The notes beneath the pieces were generated by a model that had not been told where the DNA came from, searched no databases, and saw nothing but the letters and a program-made list of their open reading frames with translations. A DNA stretch of 64,000 nucleotides from Mycobacterium yunnanensis (GTDB lineage: Bacteria; Actinomycetota; Actinomycetes; Mycobacteriales; Mycobacteriaceae), in assembly GCF_025823185.1 (NCBI RefSeq), contig NZ_JACKVK010000004.1, positions 1 to 64,000 of the forward strand, given 5' to 3'. Position 1 is the first letter of the stretch. The number at the start of each line of letters is the position of its first letter. Of this stretch, positions 21,994-31,213 are shown one piece after another. The position numbers and the translations under genes are program-made.

Positions 21994-22989
21994 GTGAAAG
22001 CTCTCGCCTATGAGCGCGCACACCCCCTGGAGGAGTTCGCCATCGAACTCGTCGAGGTCGCAGAACCCCTGGTGCGCGACACCGACGTGCTGGTCGAGGT
22101 TCGCGCGATCGGGGTGAACCCCGGTGAGGCGTCGATCCGCTCAGCACGCAGCGCCGAGCCAGGCGGTCGCGTCATCCTTGGCTGGGAGTTCTCCGGGGTG
22201 ATCGTCGAAACCGGCTCCGCGACAACCGGGTTCGCCGTCGGCGACCGGGTGATGGGCACCGGTGACGTCATGCGCGACGGCTGTTGGACGCAACGGCTGG
22301 CCGTAGACAACCGGATCATCGCTACGATCCCCGACGGGTTGTCCTTCACCGACGCGGCGTCGCTGCCCATCGGAGCGCTGACCGCCTGGGAGGCCATCTT
22401 CCGCGACCGGTCGGCCCTTCCGCCCGATGTGGATCGGGTGATGATCATCGGGGGTGCCGGGGGAGTGGGTTCGCTGGCAACCCAACTTCTCAAGACCAAG
22501 ACCGATGCGTTCGTCATCAGCACCGCCTCACGTCAGGAATCGCGCGATTGGTGCCGCACCATGGGCGCGGACCTGGTGATCGACCACACCGCAGATCTGG
22601 GCGACCAACTACGGCAAGCCGGCATCGCACAGGTCGACATGGTGTTCTCCACCGCCGCCACGGCCGACAACCTGAACCAGATCGCCTCGGTGATCCGCCC
22701 TTTCGGCCACGTGTCGACCGTCGACGTCGGAACGCCGGTCGACCTGGCTCCCCTAATCGGAAAGTCTGCGTCCCTTCACACCGAGATGGTCTTCAACCAA
22801 CTCGTCAACGGCGCCGACCCCACCAGTCAGGGCGACATCCTCGAGACCGTCAGCAACTTCGCAGGCAGCGGTCGGGTGCGACCCATCGTGACGACTCTGC
22901 TCGCCGGTCTGACGGCCGACTCCATGAAGACCGCCCACACCTTGCTCGAGAGCCACCGCACCGTCGGCAAGATCGTCATCGAAGTCTGA
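21994..22989 (+). CDS. Zinc-type alcohol dehydrogenase-like MDR protein
   Basis: A 331-residue medium-chain dehydrogenase/reductase of the quinone-oxidoreductase branch. The GroES-like N-half (VRAIGVNPGEASIRSA, LGWEFSGVIVETG) lacks the structural zinc Cys cluster. The NADP fold carries GGAGGVGSLATQLLKTKTD. It probably reduces an alpha,beta-unsaturated carbonyl or quinone. The GTG follows CGGAG by about 9 bases. It is 44 bases after the reductase-like gene, likely in the same TetR-regulated operon. Confidence 0.85.
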   Translation: MKALAYERAHPLEEFAIELVEVAEPLVRDTDVLVEVRAIGVNPGEASIRSARSAEPGGRVILGWEFSGVIVETGSATTGFAVGDRVMGTGDVMRDGCWTQRLAVDNRIIATIPDGLSFTDAASLPIGALTAWEAIFRDRSALPPDVDRVMIIGGAGGVGSLATQLLKTKTDAFVISTASRQESRDWCRTMGADLVIDHTADLGDQLRQAGIAQVDMVFSTAATADNLNQIASVIRPFGHVSTVDVGTPVDLAPLIGKSASLHTEMVFNQLVNGADPTSQGDILETVSNFAGSGRVRPIVTTLLAGLTADSMKTAHTLLESHRTVGKIVIEV

Positions 22990-23164
22990 CGACTACCGAG
23001 GGCCGCGACCGTCTGGGTTCGCGATGAGTGTTCGGACGTCGCCTGGCACGTGCACACCCCGCGTTCGAAGGTCGCCGTCGCGTGGGCGGTGTCCGACGGC
23101 CAACAGGTTCCCTCGGCGGTTTGCGAATGCGAACTCCACACCCCACCGCTCGCGGCCCCTGAAG

Positions 23165-23707
23165 CTAGGGGCGCCGGTAGGTACCGGTGAGTGTGCCGCA
23201 TGCGGTGGCTGTCGCGCGAAGGTCTCGTAGGAGTTCAGTGCGGCCGGTCGTGTCTGGCCGCAGTGGCGTCGACAGCCCGAAGACGTGAAAGCGGTAGTGG
23301 TGCACGCCATGTCCTGGAATGGGTCTCGGTCCGGAGTAGCGCCGCCCGAGCGGGGTCTTGAGGAAGACGACGTCCGAGGCATCCGGGCCGAGCGCCCCCT
23401 CGTCGAGGTGGACGACGCTGCCGCCGAGCACGGCGACGGTGTGCCACAGCGGACGGGGAAGCGGTACGTCGTCGTCCTCGATGATCAACACCACCGTGCT
23501 CGTGGCGTCGGGTAGGCCGGTCCACGCCAGCGCGGGCGACACGTCGTCACCAACGCCGCGGCCCGCATGCCGTCGGGGGATGGGCGCGCCGTCGGCGAAC
23601 GAGGGACTGGTCACGACCAGACCCAGGGGGGTCTCGATCTGCGCGAGACGACTCCGCTGGGCCGAAGACCTGACGGGACGCATCAGGCGACCCAAGAGCT
23701 CAGGCAC
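23165..23707 (-). CDS. YbhB/YbcL-type PEBP family protein
   Basis: A 180-residue phosphatidylethanolamine-binding-protein-like protein (Raf-kinase-inhibitor fold). It has [35 protein letters not shown], then [22 protein letters not shown] and the family's [15 protein letters not shown]. Bacterial members have no agreed enzymatic role; some bind small ligands or inhibit kinases. The GTG at 23707 overlaps the small aconitase-family subunit by 8 bases, making it the last gene of that operon. A longer in-frame extension exists but would overlap further. Its metabolic link here is unknown. Confidence 0.82.
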   Translation of the reverse strand: MPELLGRLMRPVRSSAQRSRLAQIETPLGLVVTSPSFADGAPIPRRHAGRGVGDDVSPALAWTGLPDATSTVVLIIEDDDVPLPRPLWHTVAVLGGSVVHLDEGALGPDASDVVFLKTPLGRRYSGPRPIPGHGVHHYRFHVFGLSTPLRPDTTGRTELLRDLRATATACGTLTGTYRRP

Positions 23708-24263
23708 CGTTGCCCGTCCCGATGGCGGCGATCGTCGGTGAACGCAGTTGATCGGCCATTTCGGCTGGGAGATAGCCGTTCTCGGCCAGTCGGGGAAGGA
23801 CACCTCCAGAAGAGAGGATCTCGAGGATGAGATCGGGCAGCACGGGTACGTCGCCTCCGGCGCCGGTGGTGTCGTTGCGCCATCTTCCGGTGCGGATGTC
23901 GAAGGTGCCGGTGTCGCCGTCGTCGAACGCGGCCGTGACGTCGGGGATCGTCATCGCCGGCAGGCCGGTGTTGACGGCGTTGCGGAAGAACAGGGAGTTG
24001 AATTCCTCGGCGACCAACGCGGCGACGCCAAGTTCGGCGAACAGCGCTGCGACAGGCCGTGACGATCCGACGCCGAAATTCCGTCCTGCGATGACGACGT
24101 CCCCGGGTCGGACCTGATCGGTCCAACCGGGCCGGACTTGGTAGAAGACCATCTTGGCCGCCTCGGGGAGATCCAGTTTCATGGCGTCGGGTGGGTACAT
24201 TGCGTCGGTGTTGAGGTCGTCGCCGAATACCCACACCCGACCGGTGACTTCGAGATTCGTCAT
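23700..24263 (-). CDS. Aconitase-family small subunit (LeuD/DmdB-like)
   Basis: A 187-residue swivel domain. The N-terminal [16 protein letters not shown] and the [43 protein letters not shown] block are LeuD-like. The usual SSREHA is SSRPVA here, though the SSR residues that bind substrate remain. The start overlaps the large-subunit stop (ATGA). Together they should hydrate/dehydrate a dicarboxylate, for example isopropylmalate, citraconate or dimethylmaleate type. The biosynthetic leuCD is expected elsewhere in the genome, so a catabolic role is inferred. Confidence 0.83.
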   Translation of the reverse strand: MTNLEVTGRVWVFGDDLNTDAMYPPDAMKLDLPEAAKMVFYQVRPGWTDQVRPGDVVIAGRNFGVGSSRPVAALFAELGVAALVAEEFNSLFFRNAVNTGLPAMTIPDVTAAFDDGDTGTFDIRTGRWRNDTTGAGGDVPVLPDLILEILSSGGVLPRLAENGYLPAEMADQLRSPTIAAIGTGNGA

Positions 24264-25510
24264 GATGCCGTTGCCGTTCGCGCGTCGGTGATGTAGCCGG
24301 CCACGGCCGAGGCGGCGACCGTGGCGGGGGACGCCATGTAGATCTCCGCATCGGTCGACCCCATCCGGCCGGTGAAGTTCCTGGTGCTCGACGTCAGGCA
24401 GACCTCACCCGGACCCACGACGCCCATATGATAGCCGAAGCAGGCTCCGCAGGTGGCGTTGGTGACCACTGCTCCGGCGTCGGCGATGTCTTGCAGATAG
24501 CCCAGGCGCATCGCGTCGCGGTAGACCTGCTGGCTGGCTGGTGTGACGATTAGTCGGACTCCGGTGGCCACGCGTCGGCCCCGCAGGACCTCGGCGGCGA
24601 TGCGAAGGTCGTCGAGTTGGCCGTTCGCACACGACCCGATGAAGGCCTGGTCGATGTTGCGCGGCTCCACGTCGGTGACGGGAACACCGTTGCGCGACAC
24701 GGTGCCCGGGCGGGCGACGTAGGGCACCAACGTCGAGAGGTCGACGTGGCGGACCGCGACGTAGGTGGCGTCGGGGTCGGCGTAGGTGGGTTCGTAGTCG
24801 GTGACACCGAGCGTCTCGAAGTGCTCGGTCAGGACGTCGTCGCATGCGAAGGTGGAGAAGTCCGCGGATACCTCGGCGCCCTGGGTGGCGATCGTGCGCC
24901 GGTCGTGCAGCGGAATCGACGCCAGACCTGGGCCGCCGTATTCGAGGTTCTGATTGGTGGCGTCGCCGTAGGCGTTGGCGATGTGCAAGAAGACGTCCTT
25001 GCCGCTGACTCCGGGTGGCATCGACCCGCCGAACTCATACCGGATCGTCGGAGCGGCCTGGAACCAGGTGGATCCGGTGCACAGGATGGAGTAGACCTCC
25101 GCGGGGCCAAGACCCCGCGCGGCGGTGTTGTACGCGCCGCCGGCGCAGGTGTGACTGTCGGTGCAGGCCAGTACTTCTCCGGGTCGGGCAAGACCGTTCT
25201 CGGCGATCACCTGGTGGCAGATGCCGTGCCTGCCGACGTCGTAGAACCGCTCGATGCCGAACTCGGCCGCGAATTGCCGAGCCTTGGGACCACCGGCCGC
25301 ATCCTTGATGGTCGGAGCCGGAACCGCGTGGTCCATGACGATCGCGACCTTCGCCGGATCGTGTATCCGCAAGGGACGCAGCCACATCGTGGCGAACTGC
25401 AGATCGATGAGGACCGTCATGTCCACGTCGACGGTGACGGTGTCACCAACCTTCACTTCGCTCGTGCCCGCCTTGCGGGCCAGTATCCGTTCGATCATCG
25501 TCATGCCCAT
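24260..25510 (-). CDS. Aconitase-family large subunit (LeuC/DmdA-like)
   Basis: A 416-residue Fe-S dehydratase of the short LeuC/DmdA type. The [4Fe-4S] Cys ligands are in IGSCANG and [11 protein letters not shown], followed by [11 protein letters not shown]. Active-site blocks MDHAVPAP and [11 protein letters not shown] are present. The ATG at 25510 has AGGAG 8 bases before and overlaps the end of the upstream lyase gene. The companion small subunit, lyase and MmgE/PrpD genes point to a pathway acting on branched C5-C6 dicarboxylates; the substrate cannot be told from sequence. Confidence 0.86.
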   Translation of the reverse strand: MGMTMIERILARKAGTSEVKVGDTVTVDVDMTVLIDLQFATMWLRPLRIHDPAKVAIVMDHAVPAPTIKDAAGGPKARQFAAEFGIERFYDVGRHGICHQVIAENGLARPGEVLACTDSHTCAGGAYNTAARGLGPAEVYSILCTGSTWFQAAPTIRYEFGGSMPPGVSGKDVFLHIANAYGDATNQNLEYGGPGLASIPLHDRRTIATQGAEVSADFSTFACDDVLTEHFETLGVTDYEPTYADPDATYVAVRHVDLSTLVPYVARPGTVSRNGVPVTDVEPRNIDQAFIGSCANGQLDDLRIAAEVLRGRRVATGVRLIVTPASQQVYRDAMRLGYLQDIADAGAVVTNATCGACFGYHMGVVGPGEVCLTSSTRNFTGRMGSTDAEIYMASPATVAASAVAGYITDARTATAS

Positions 25511-26397
25511 GGTGTGGTCTCCTGGTCGGGTGTGGGGAGTCGAAATCGCTCGCCGAGGGCGAACCACTCGGCCATGCCCACCAGGTCGAAGAAGCCCTCG
25601 GGGGTGGTCGGCACGAAGTCCTCGGCGCTCGCCCCGTTCACACCACACAGGCCGGTGAGCGCGCCGAGGGCCGCCGGTGCGAGCGCGGCCGACGGGTGGA
25701 TGGCCACCGCGTATCCGAGGCGTTCCAGCCGCTCGGCAGACTGATGCGGCGTCAGACCGCCGATCACCAGGTTGAGCAGCAGCGGTGCCTGGACCTCGGC
25801 GGCGATTCGCTCGATCTCCTGGTCGCCCAGCGGGGCTTCGACGAAGATCAGGTCGGCGCCCTCTGCGGCGTAGCGGTTGGCCCGCCGAATGGCCTCGTTT
25901 AGCCCCAGCGGGCCGCGAGCGTCGGTTCGGGCGATCAGCAGCATCGCGTCGTCGCGACGGGCTTCCAGCGCGGCTGACAGGGTGCGGGCGAACTCGTCGG
26001 CGGTGACGAGTTCCTTGTCGGGTAAGTGGCCGCATCGCTTGGGGAAGGCCTGATCCTCGAGTTGCAGCGCGGCCACGCCGGCGTCCTCGTAGTCCCGAAC
26101 CGTGCGGATCACGTTGATCGGTGCGCCGTAACCGGTGTCGGCGTCGGCGAGCAACGGCACGTCGCCGAGCACGCGGACGACCATTCGCGCACGGTCGACC
26201 ATCTCCGTCTGGGTCACCAGCCCGATGTCGGGTAATCCATAGCCCGAGGCCGCGACCCCGGCGCCGGTGAGGTAGGCCGCGGTGTGTCCGGTCCGCTTGG
26301 CCAGGTGTGCCGAGATGCCGTCGTACACACCGGGGGCCACGATCAGCCGGTGTTGATCGAGCAGATCGCGTAGCCGCTGGCGCGCCGTCGTCGTCAT
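25501..26397 (-). CDS. PEP mutase/isocitrate lyase superfamily lyase
   Basis: A 298-residue alpha/beta-barrel lyase. The metal site is LLADADTGYGAPINVIRTV. The mobile gating loop KRCGH (after LQLEDQAFP) carries the Cys expected of C-C lyases such as methylisocitrate or 2,3-dimethylmalate lyase rather than phosphonate mutases. It probably cleaves a 2-hydroxy-dicarboxylate into pyruvate (or a keto acid) and another acid. The ATG at 26397 overlaps the MmgE/PrpD stop. The exact substrate is not assigned; oxaloacetate hydrolase activity is an alternative. Confidence 0.85.
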   Translation of the reverse strand: MTTTARQRLRDLLDQHRLIVAPGVYDGISAHLAKRTGHTAAYLTGAGVAASGYGLPDIGLVTQTEMVDRARMVVRVLGDVPLLADADTGYGAPINVIRTVRDYEDAGVAALQLEDQAFPKRCGHLPDKELVTADEFARTLSAALEARRDDAMLLIARTDARGPLGLNEAIRRANRYAAEGADLIFVEAPLGDQEIERIAAEVQAPLLLNLVIGGLTPHQSAERLERLGYAVAIHPSAALAPAALGALTGLCGVNGASAEDFVPTTPEGFFDLVGMAEWFALGERFRLPTPDQETTPWA

Positions 26398-27851
26398 CGG
26401 TCCAGTGCCCCGTCGACGGGGTCGCCGAGCAGCTCGATCAACGATGCCACGTCGTCGGCGTCGGGAAGGTCGAGGACTGCCCGCTCGATCTCGGCAGCCC
26501 GTGCGTGCGGCATCACCCGCGTGGTGAGGCTGCGGAACTTCTGCACGACTTCGTCATTGGTCACCGGGTCGAGGGGGTTGCCGTGCGGGGCGATCACCGA
26601 GGCGCTGAGCCGGGTGCCGTCGGCGAGGGTCAGGACGAGGTGGGTCTGGAACCGTTCCGTCATGGGCAGGGCGTCGATGGCGGGGTCGAGTTCGACGTGG
26701 GTGCGCTCGACCAATTCCCACACGTCGTCGGCGTCGAGCCGTGCGGGTGTGAACTGCTCGGGTAGCGCGACGCCGTCGAGAAGGGTGACTGCCGCTACGT
26801 AACCGATGTTCATCTGGGCGCCGACGGCGGTCAGAGGGCGCTGCGGAGTCCACCAGCCGTGGTGGTAGACCACGTCGCCGACCCGGACGTCGACGCGATC
26901 GACGGCGTGTCCGTCGAGGCGCTCGCGCAACGTTCGCGCTGCTTCCACCACGCCGTGGAGGCCTCCCATGACTGCCCAGGACTTGACCATGATCTGCGTT
27001 GTCTCCCAGCGGGTTCCGAGGTCTCGGCTCGGAGCGTCGACGTCAGGGTGGTGGCCTTCACCGAAGACCGAGAGGTATCCCCCATAGGGGCGCTCGAGCA
27101 CCTGGTCGATTCCGGTGAATCCGGCGTCGGCGAGTGCGGCGGAGTAGAAGCCGTTGCGGGCGGCGAATCCATGTTGCATCCGCTTGCCCATGGACTCGTA
27201 CTGAGCGGACATCAGACCCGATGCCTGAGTGGCCGCGAATCCGATGGCGTCCTCGACGACCGCCGGGCTCGAGCCGCGAAGCCGCCCGCACGCCACCGCC
27301 GCGGCGATGCCGCCGAAGACGGCTCCGGAATGCCAGCCGCGGGAGAGCATCGCCGCACCGCCGAGGGCGAGACCAATTCGTGGGCCGGTCTCGAATCCAG
27401 TGACCGCGGCCAGCAGGAGGTCGTGGCCGTTCACGGGGTGGCCGAGGTGGGCGACGGTGGCCAACATCGAGGGGACGACGACCGCCGCGGAGTGCAGCGG
27501 CGCCAGCGGATGGAAGTCGTCCAGTTCGAAGCCCTGGATGAAAGTGCTGTTGAGTAGCGCTGCGCCGGCCGGTGTGGTGGTGCGGCCGGTACCGATCACC
27601 GGCGCGTCGCCGTGACCCTCGATGCCCAGCACGGCGGAGGTGGCGATGCGGGACCACGGCAGTTGGGCGCCCACCAATGCACATCCGATGCCGTCCAGCA
27701 GGAGGTGGACTGCCCGCTGGTACACCGGGTCGGGAATGTCGTCCCGGCTCACGGCGTGCGCCCAGGTGGCGAGTCGGCCGGTCGGTCCGTCGGGTGCGCT
27801 CGGTGCCGCCACCACGACGGGTGCCGCGCCAGTGTCGGCGAATGTGCTCAT
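26394..27851 (-). CDS. MmgE/PrpD family protein
   Basis: A 485-residue MmgE/PrpD protein. Family members include 2-methylcitrate dehydratase and cis-aconitate decarboxylase, both acting on tricarboxylates. Conserved segments are FIQGFELDDFHPLAPLHSAAVVVPS, GFETGPRIGLALG, WHSGAVFGG and the KRMQHGFAARNG region. It is the first gene of a five-gene, overlapping minus-strand operon and is divergent from an IclR regulator 69 bases away. Whether it dehydrates, isomerises or decarboxylates cannot be read from motifs alone. The ATG at 27851 has only a weak ribosome site. Confidence 0.85.
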   Translation of the reverse strand: MSTFADTGAAPVVVAAPSAPDGPTGRLATWAHAVSRDDIPDPVYQRAVHLLLDGIGCALVGAQLPWSRIATSAVLGIEGHGDAPVIGTGRTTTPAGAALLNSTFIQGFELDDFHPLAPLHSAAVVVPSMLATVAHLGHPVNGHDLLLAAVTGFETGPRIGLALGGAAMLSRGWHSGAVFGGIAAAVACGRLRGSSPAVVEDAIGFAATQASGLMSAQYESMGKRMQHGFAARNGFYSAALADAGFTGIDQVLERPYGGYLSVFGEGHHPDVDAPSRDLGTRWETTQIMVKSWAVMGGLHGVVEAARTLRERLDGHAVDRVDVRVGDVVYHHGWWTPQRPLTAVGAQMNIGYVAAVTLLDGVALPEQFTPARLDADDVWELVERTHVELDPAIDALPMTERFQTHLVLTLADGTRLSASVIAPHGNPLDPVTNDEVVQKFRSLTTRVMPHARAAEIERAVLDLPDADDVASLIELLGDPVDGALDR

Positions 27852-27891
27852 GCCACATTGCAGCCCGCATTCGCGAACCACCGCCAGTCAA

Positions 27892-27908
27892 CTTGCGGAT
27901 TCGGCAAG
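27892..27908 (+). promoter_or_regulatory. Putative IclR operator
   Basis: CTTGC and GCAAG flank a seven-base centre (GGATTCG), giving a 17-base interrupted palindrome of the size IclR proteins usually bind. It sits in the 69-base gap between the divergent MmgE/PrpD and IclR genes, just upstream of a TACTCT box at 27909-27914 that could be the -10 of the iclR gene. Confidence 0.5.
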
Positions 27909-27920
27909 TACTCTGTCGGT

Positions 27921-28685
27921 GTGGCCACGACGGCGCTGCGCGGACTGCACCTGCTGGAGATGCTTGCCGGCATGAAGCAGCCGGCGACGTTGCGTGACAT
28001 CGCCACTCGCGCTGGACTTTCCGAGTCCTATGCGTTCCGACTGCTGAGCGCACTGGAAGCCGACGGGTTCCTGCATCACCTTGGTCGGTCCGGTTATCGA
28101 CTGGGCAGTCGATCGATCGCGCTGGCCACCGTCATCGGTCCACGACCGGCGATGATGCGCCTGATGTACCCGGTGCTGGCACGCCTGGTGGCCGACGGCG
28201 GCGAGGCGGCCGTCGTGCATCTGCGCGCCGGCGACTTCCGTGTGCTCGTGCTCGGGGTGCCGTCGCCCACGGGTCCCGTCGTCGATCCGGCAGGCATGCT
28301 GGGGGAGAGGTCACCACTCACCGCGGGCGCCAGCGGCCGCGTGATCCTGGCGCATCTGTCCGAAGCGGAGCGAGCCGGGTTCACGGGGGTCGACCCCGAC
28401 GCCATGACCGTCATCCGCGAGCAGGGCTACGAGATGTCGTTTGGGGAGAACCACGTCGGCGTCAACGGCATCTCGGTGCCGATGCAGGCCGATCTCGACG
28501 ACCCTGCCGCACCGGGGGCGGTGCTGGGCGCCCTCACCGTCGCCGGTCCGGCATCGCGCATGACCCCGGAGGCCATGTCCCGGCTACTGGGGCCGCTGCG
28601 TCGCGCGAGCCGGGACCTCAGTCCTCGGCTGGCGGCCCTGCTCGGACCCAACCCGGGGGCGACCGTGGGCGCGCTCGACCTGTAG
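27921..28685 (+). CDS. IclR-family transcriptional regulator
   Basis: A 254-residue IclR regulator. The N-terminal winged HTH is LRGLHLLEMLAGMKQPATLRDIATRAGLSESYAFRLLSALEADGFL; the C-terminal effector domain carries the GRVILAHL and MSFGENHVGVNGISVPM segments. It probably senses an intermediate of the adjacent dicarboxylate pathway and controls the divergent operon. The GTG at 27921 has no ribosome site and lies 7 bases after a -10-like TACTCT, suggesting a leaderless mRNA. Confidence 0.88.
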   Translation: MATTALRGLHLLEMLAGMKQPATLRDIATRAGLSESYAFRLLSALEADGFLHHLGRSGYRLGSRSIALATVIGPRPAMMRLMYPVLARLVADGGEAAVVHLRAGDFRVLVLGVPSPTGPVVDPAGMLGERSPLTAGASGRVILAHLSEAERAGFTGVDPDAMTVIREQGYEMSFGENHVGVNGISVPMQADLDDPAAPGAVLGALTVAGPASRMTPEAMSRLLGPLRRASRDLSPRLAALLGPNPGATVGALDL

Positions 28686-28716
28686 CGGGGATCGTCGCGC
28701 CGAGCCGCTGGCCGGA

Positions 28717-29241
28717 CTACGACGGCGTCGCCGGCGCATTTCGCGGGCTGAGGATCATCACCGGTATCGCGCGATCCGTGCGGGCTTGGTACGTGGCGTA
28801 GCCACCGTAATGTCGGTTGGCGGCGTCCCACGCGCGATGGCGCTCGGGCCCGGTGGTTTCGCGCGCGACGCAGTCGATTCGCCCGCGGTGCGGCACGAGC
28901 AACGAACAGTGGGGGTTGGCCTTGAGGTTGTGGTACCACGCCGGGTTGCGCGCTTGGCCGGTGGCCGACGCTATGAGGATCCAGTCGTCGCCATCCGGAG
29001 TGGCGACCAAGGGAACCTCGCGCAGATGCCCGGTCTTGGCCCCGGTCGAGCGCAACAAGACCGCGTGTGGGCCGAACTTCGAGCCGAAGGCGGTGCTCAA
29101 TCGGCCTCCGGTCCAGCGCATCAGCCGGGCGTCGACGGGGGTCATCACGTGCAGGTTGGTCCATCCGCCTACGCGGGTGCGAAGGAAGGAGTCCACGATT
29201 CGGTCGTATGCGGCTGCGAGCACGGACCCCTTGGTCAGCAC
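28717..29241 (-). CDS. F420-dependent nitroreductase-family (Ddn-like) protein
   Basis: A 174-residue deazaflavin-dependent reductase of the Ddn family (split beta-barrel). It has LLRSTGAKTGHLREVPLVATPDGDDWILIASATGQARNPAWYHNLKANP, the F420-binding signature, then the C-terminal AWDAANRHYGGYATYQARTDRAIPVMIL. These enzymes use F420H2 to reduce quinones or nitro compounds, here as the last gene of the NmrA-MerB-like operon. It overlaps the DUF302 gene by 7 bases. Its native substrate is unknown. Confidence 0.88.
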   Translation of the reverse strand: MLTKGSVLAAAYDRIVDSFLRTRVGGWTNLHVMTPVDARLMRWTGGRLSTAFGSKFGPHAVLLRSTGAKTGHLREVPLVATPDGDDWILIASATGQARNPAWYHNLKANPHCSLLVPHRGRIDCVARETTGPERHRAWDAANRHYGGYATYQARTDRAIPVMILSPRNAPATPS

Positions 29242-29756
29242 GTCGTGGCGGCTTCGAACTCGGGTGGCACTGCCGCGCCGAGGAGTGTGATCAGCTCGGC
29301 CACCAGCCCGTCGAGACGATCGCCAACGGCGCTGACGTCGGCATTGGCGTAGCTGTCGAACAGTGTGCTGGGTTGGTCGATTGCGAGGTTGGTGGTGCCT
29401 GCGGGGTCGTCGTAGATGAGCACGCGTAACGGTGCGTGCAACATGACCGAGGGATCGCTGCGGAACATCTGTTCGGCGATGGTGTGGTTGCCCATCGTGT
29501 ATTGGGTTGCCTTCCAGAACGATTGGGAACCGGCCATCAGCGCGGTGAGGTCCAGGCGGTGATAGACCATGAACCCACGAGGGGCGTTGACCTCCGCGAG
29601 CTCGAGCGAGGCCTGCCAGGTGGCCAACTGGTAGAAGCGGGCGAGATCTGCTGCTGGAACCAGGGTTTCGAAGAGATGCCGTGCCGCGTCGTAGGAATGG
29701 GGCAGAGGTACCACGATTCTGCGCACGGTATGTTCGACGGCGGAGGGGTGCGTCAC
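29235..29756 (-). CDS. DUF302-family protein
   Basis: A 173-residue protein resembling the DUF302 family: RIVVPLPHSYDAARHLFETLVPAA at the N-terminus and RVLIYDDPAGTTNLAIDQPSTLF near 125. The fold is small and alpha/beta; family function is unknown. The GTG at 29756 overlaps the preceding stop (GTGA), so translation is coupled. No signal peptide is seen, so the protein is probably cytoplasmic. Confidence 0.72.
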   Translation of the reverse strand: MTHPSAVEHTVRRIVVPLPHSYDAARHLFETLVPAADLARFYQLATWQASLELAEVNAPRGFMVYHRLDLTALMAGSQSFWKATQYTMGNHTIAEQMFRSDPSVMLHAPLRVLIYDDPAGTTNLAIDQPSTLFDSYANADVSAVGDRLDGLVAELITLLGAAVPPEFEAATTC

Positions 29757-30511
29757 GGGTGTCGGTCCTGTCGGTCGGTGGTGACTAGGTCGACGTGGTG
29801 GACGTCGAGGGTGATCGCGGGCATGTTCAGGTTGACCGTGTCGTCGGGGTTGCGACGGAACACCCTGCGGCGGGTGGGCAGGCGCAGGCCGTCGAACGTG
29901 GCGTGGCGGCTGCTGTACTGCCCGACCAGGGTGCTGCCGTTGACCTCGGTGACGTAGTCCATGCGACGCTGCTCGCCGAAGGCGTCGAAGTAGAACACCT
30001 GGTGTGGGCTGTGGGTGGCGACCGAGGACGGGAAGTCCACGGCCAGCCGTCGCCAGGTCTGGCCGGCCTCGTGCCAGGGCGAGAGTTCTGTGGTGCGAAA
30101 CCCGGGTTGGGTGAACAGGAAGGGTGCGGTGAAGTAGTTCCAGCAGGCATATCCCAGGAAGTAGCCGAGATGTGCTGCGTCCCAGACGCTGTTGCGCAGC
30201 ATTCCGTGGAAGCTGGACCGTGCGGGGCGCAGCGCGTCGACGAGGCGCCCGTCCTCGGCGCTGATGGTAACGGTGTCGGTCGCGCCGTCGAAGGTGAGGT
30301 GGTGGTCGGGATGCGTGAACGGGTCGAAGCTGATGTGTTGGCGGCGGGTGTCCACGGTGACGATCTGATGAAACGAGCTCGCAGCCGGCCAGCCCTTGAC
30401 GCCCCAGATCGGTCCGCCGACGGTGAGGTCGACGCGCAAGGCGTGCACGGTGTTCCACAGTTCGCGACCGCCGGCGGCGTCCACGGCGAGGTCGAGGAGG
30501 TCGTCGCTCAT
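29753..30511 (-). CDS. Hypothetical protein, beta-rich
   Basis: A 252-residue protein I cannot assign. It begins SDDLLDLAVDAAGGRELWNTVHALRVDLTVGG, a pattern seen in small-molecule-binding outer-membrane-lipoprotein-sorting-like folds. It continues with alternating beta strands and ends with hydrophilic residues (TTDRQDRHP). No signal peptide or catalytic motif is visible. Both ends overlap neighbours (ATGA with the MerB-like gene, GTGA with DUF302), so it belongs to the same operon; its chemistry probably relates to the F420 and MerB-like partners. Confidence 0.7.
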   Translation of the reverse strand: MSDDLLDLAVDAAGGRELWNTVHALRVDLTVGGPIWGVKGWPAASSFHQIVTVDTRRQHISFDPFTHPDHHLTFDGATDTVTISAEDGRLVDALRPARSSFHGMLRNSVWDAAHLGYFLGYACWNYFTAPFLFTQPGFRTTELSPWHEAGQTWRRLAVDFPSSVATHSPHQVFYFDAFGEQRRMDYVTEVNGSTLVGQYSSRHATFDGLRLPTRRRVFRRNPDDTVNLNMPAITLDVHHVDLVTTDRQDRHP

Positions 30512-31212
30512 GGCGCAGCCTTCGGCGCCGTGGTGTCCCAGAACGGCCCGGTCAGACCGACGGAGGCGAAGTAGGACGCGGCGGCGGCGGGCTCGCGACG
30601 CTGGTATCCGCGGTCCAGTCGGCCCTCGTACCAGTGACCTGCCAGGCGCCACAGCGTGGGGACGTCGAAGCGGAAGCCGGGCTCGTCGGGGTAGTGGTCG
30701 ACGAGGTAGGCGTCCAGGCAGGCGTCGTCGCAGAAGATGCGCTGACGTCGACATGCGTGCACGACGTCCTGCCAGACACGGGCCATGGGGGTGGCGAAAT
30801 GCACGACCTGGTCGCCGGTGGGCGGTGCCACGCGAGTGACGTTCCAGGCGTGGGGGGTTCGACACCGAGGACACCGGGTGGCGACGAGCGTCTCGGGTTC
30901 GGCGGGGACCAGGTGTGGGATGGCGAACGCGTCCCAGGCGCATCCACCCCACCAGATGGTGGCCCGGCCCATGACCGAGAAGCCGAAGTCGACGGTGGCG
31001 AAGGGGTGGGCCAGCACGATGTGGTCGGCGTCGTCCAGGACGAGGTCTCGGCTGGCGTGCAGGGCGCGGAGCCCGGCGGCGGTCTGAGAAGCGGTGAGGT
31101 GCAGGGTGCTGGCGAGCTGCTCGGCGGTCTCGACGCGGCCAAGGGTGGCCAGTTGATCGAACACGAGCAACCTGAGGTCTTCTACTTGCTCGGCGGACGG
31201 GTCGGTTGGCAT
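30508..31212 (-). CDS. Alkylmercury lyase (MerB)-like protein
   Basis: A 234-residue MerB-superfamily protein. A winged-helix-like N-terminus (LRLLVFDQLATLGRVETAEQLASTLHLTASQTAAGLRAL) precedes the catalytic block FSVMGRATIWWGGCAWDAFAIPHLV. The Cys91-x2-Asp94 pair aligns with Cys96/Asp99 of MerB, and Cys161 lies where the second catalytic Cys should be; CPRC at 114-117 and Cys165 are extra. True MerB cleaves carbon-mercury bonds; without merA, merR or merT nearby, a different substrate is possible. The ATG at 31212 follows AGGATC. Confidence 0.78.
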   Translation of the reverse strand: MPTDPSAEQVEDLRLLVFDQLATLGRVETAEQLASTLHLTASQTAAGLRALHASRDLVLDDADHIVLAHPFATVDFGFSVMGRATIWWGGCAWDAFAIPHLVPAEPETLVATRCPRCRTPHAWNVTRVAPPTGDQVVHFATPMARVWQDVVHACRRQRIFCDDACLDAYLVDHYPDEPGFRFDVPTLWRLAGHWYEGRLDRGYQRREPAAAASYFASVGLTGPFWDTTAPKAAP

Positions 31213-31213
31213 G

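Noticed and set aside
22990..23164. A possible coding fragment between the MDR gene and the PEBP gene
   Set aside because: Frames are open on both strands with mixed codon bias, but there is no start with a ribosome site and no recognised motif.
24617..25744. A 375-codon plus-strand frame antisense to the aconitase-type genes
   Set aside because: No recognisable motif, and it opposes intact Fe-S dehydratase and lyase genes.
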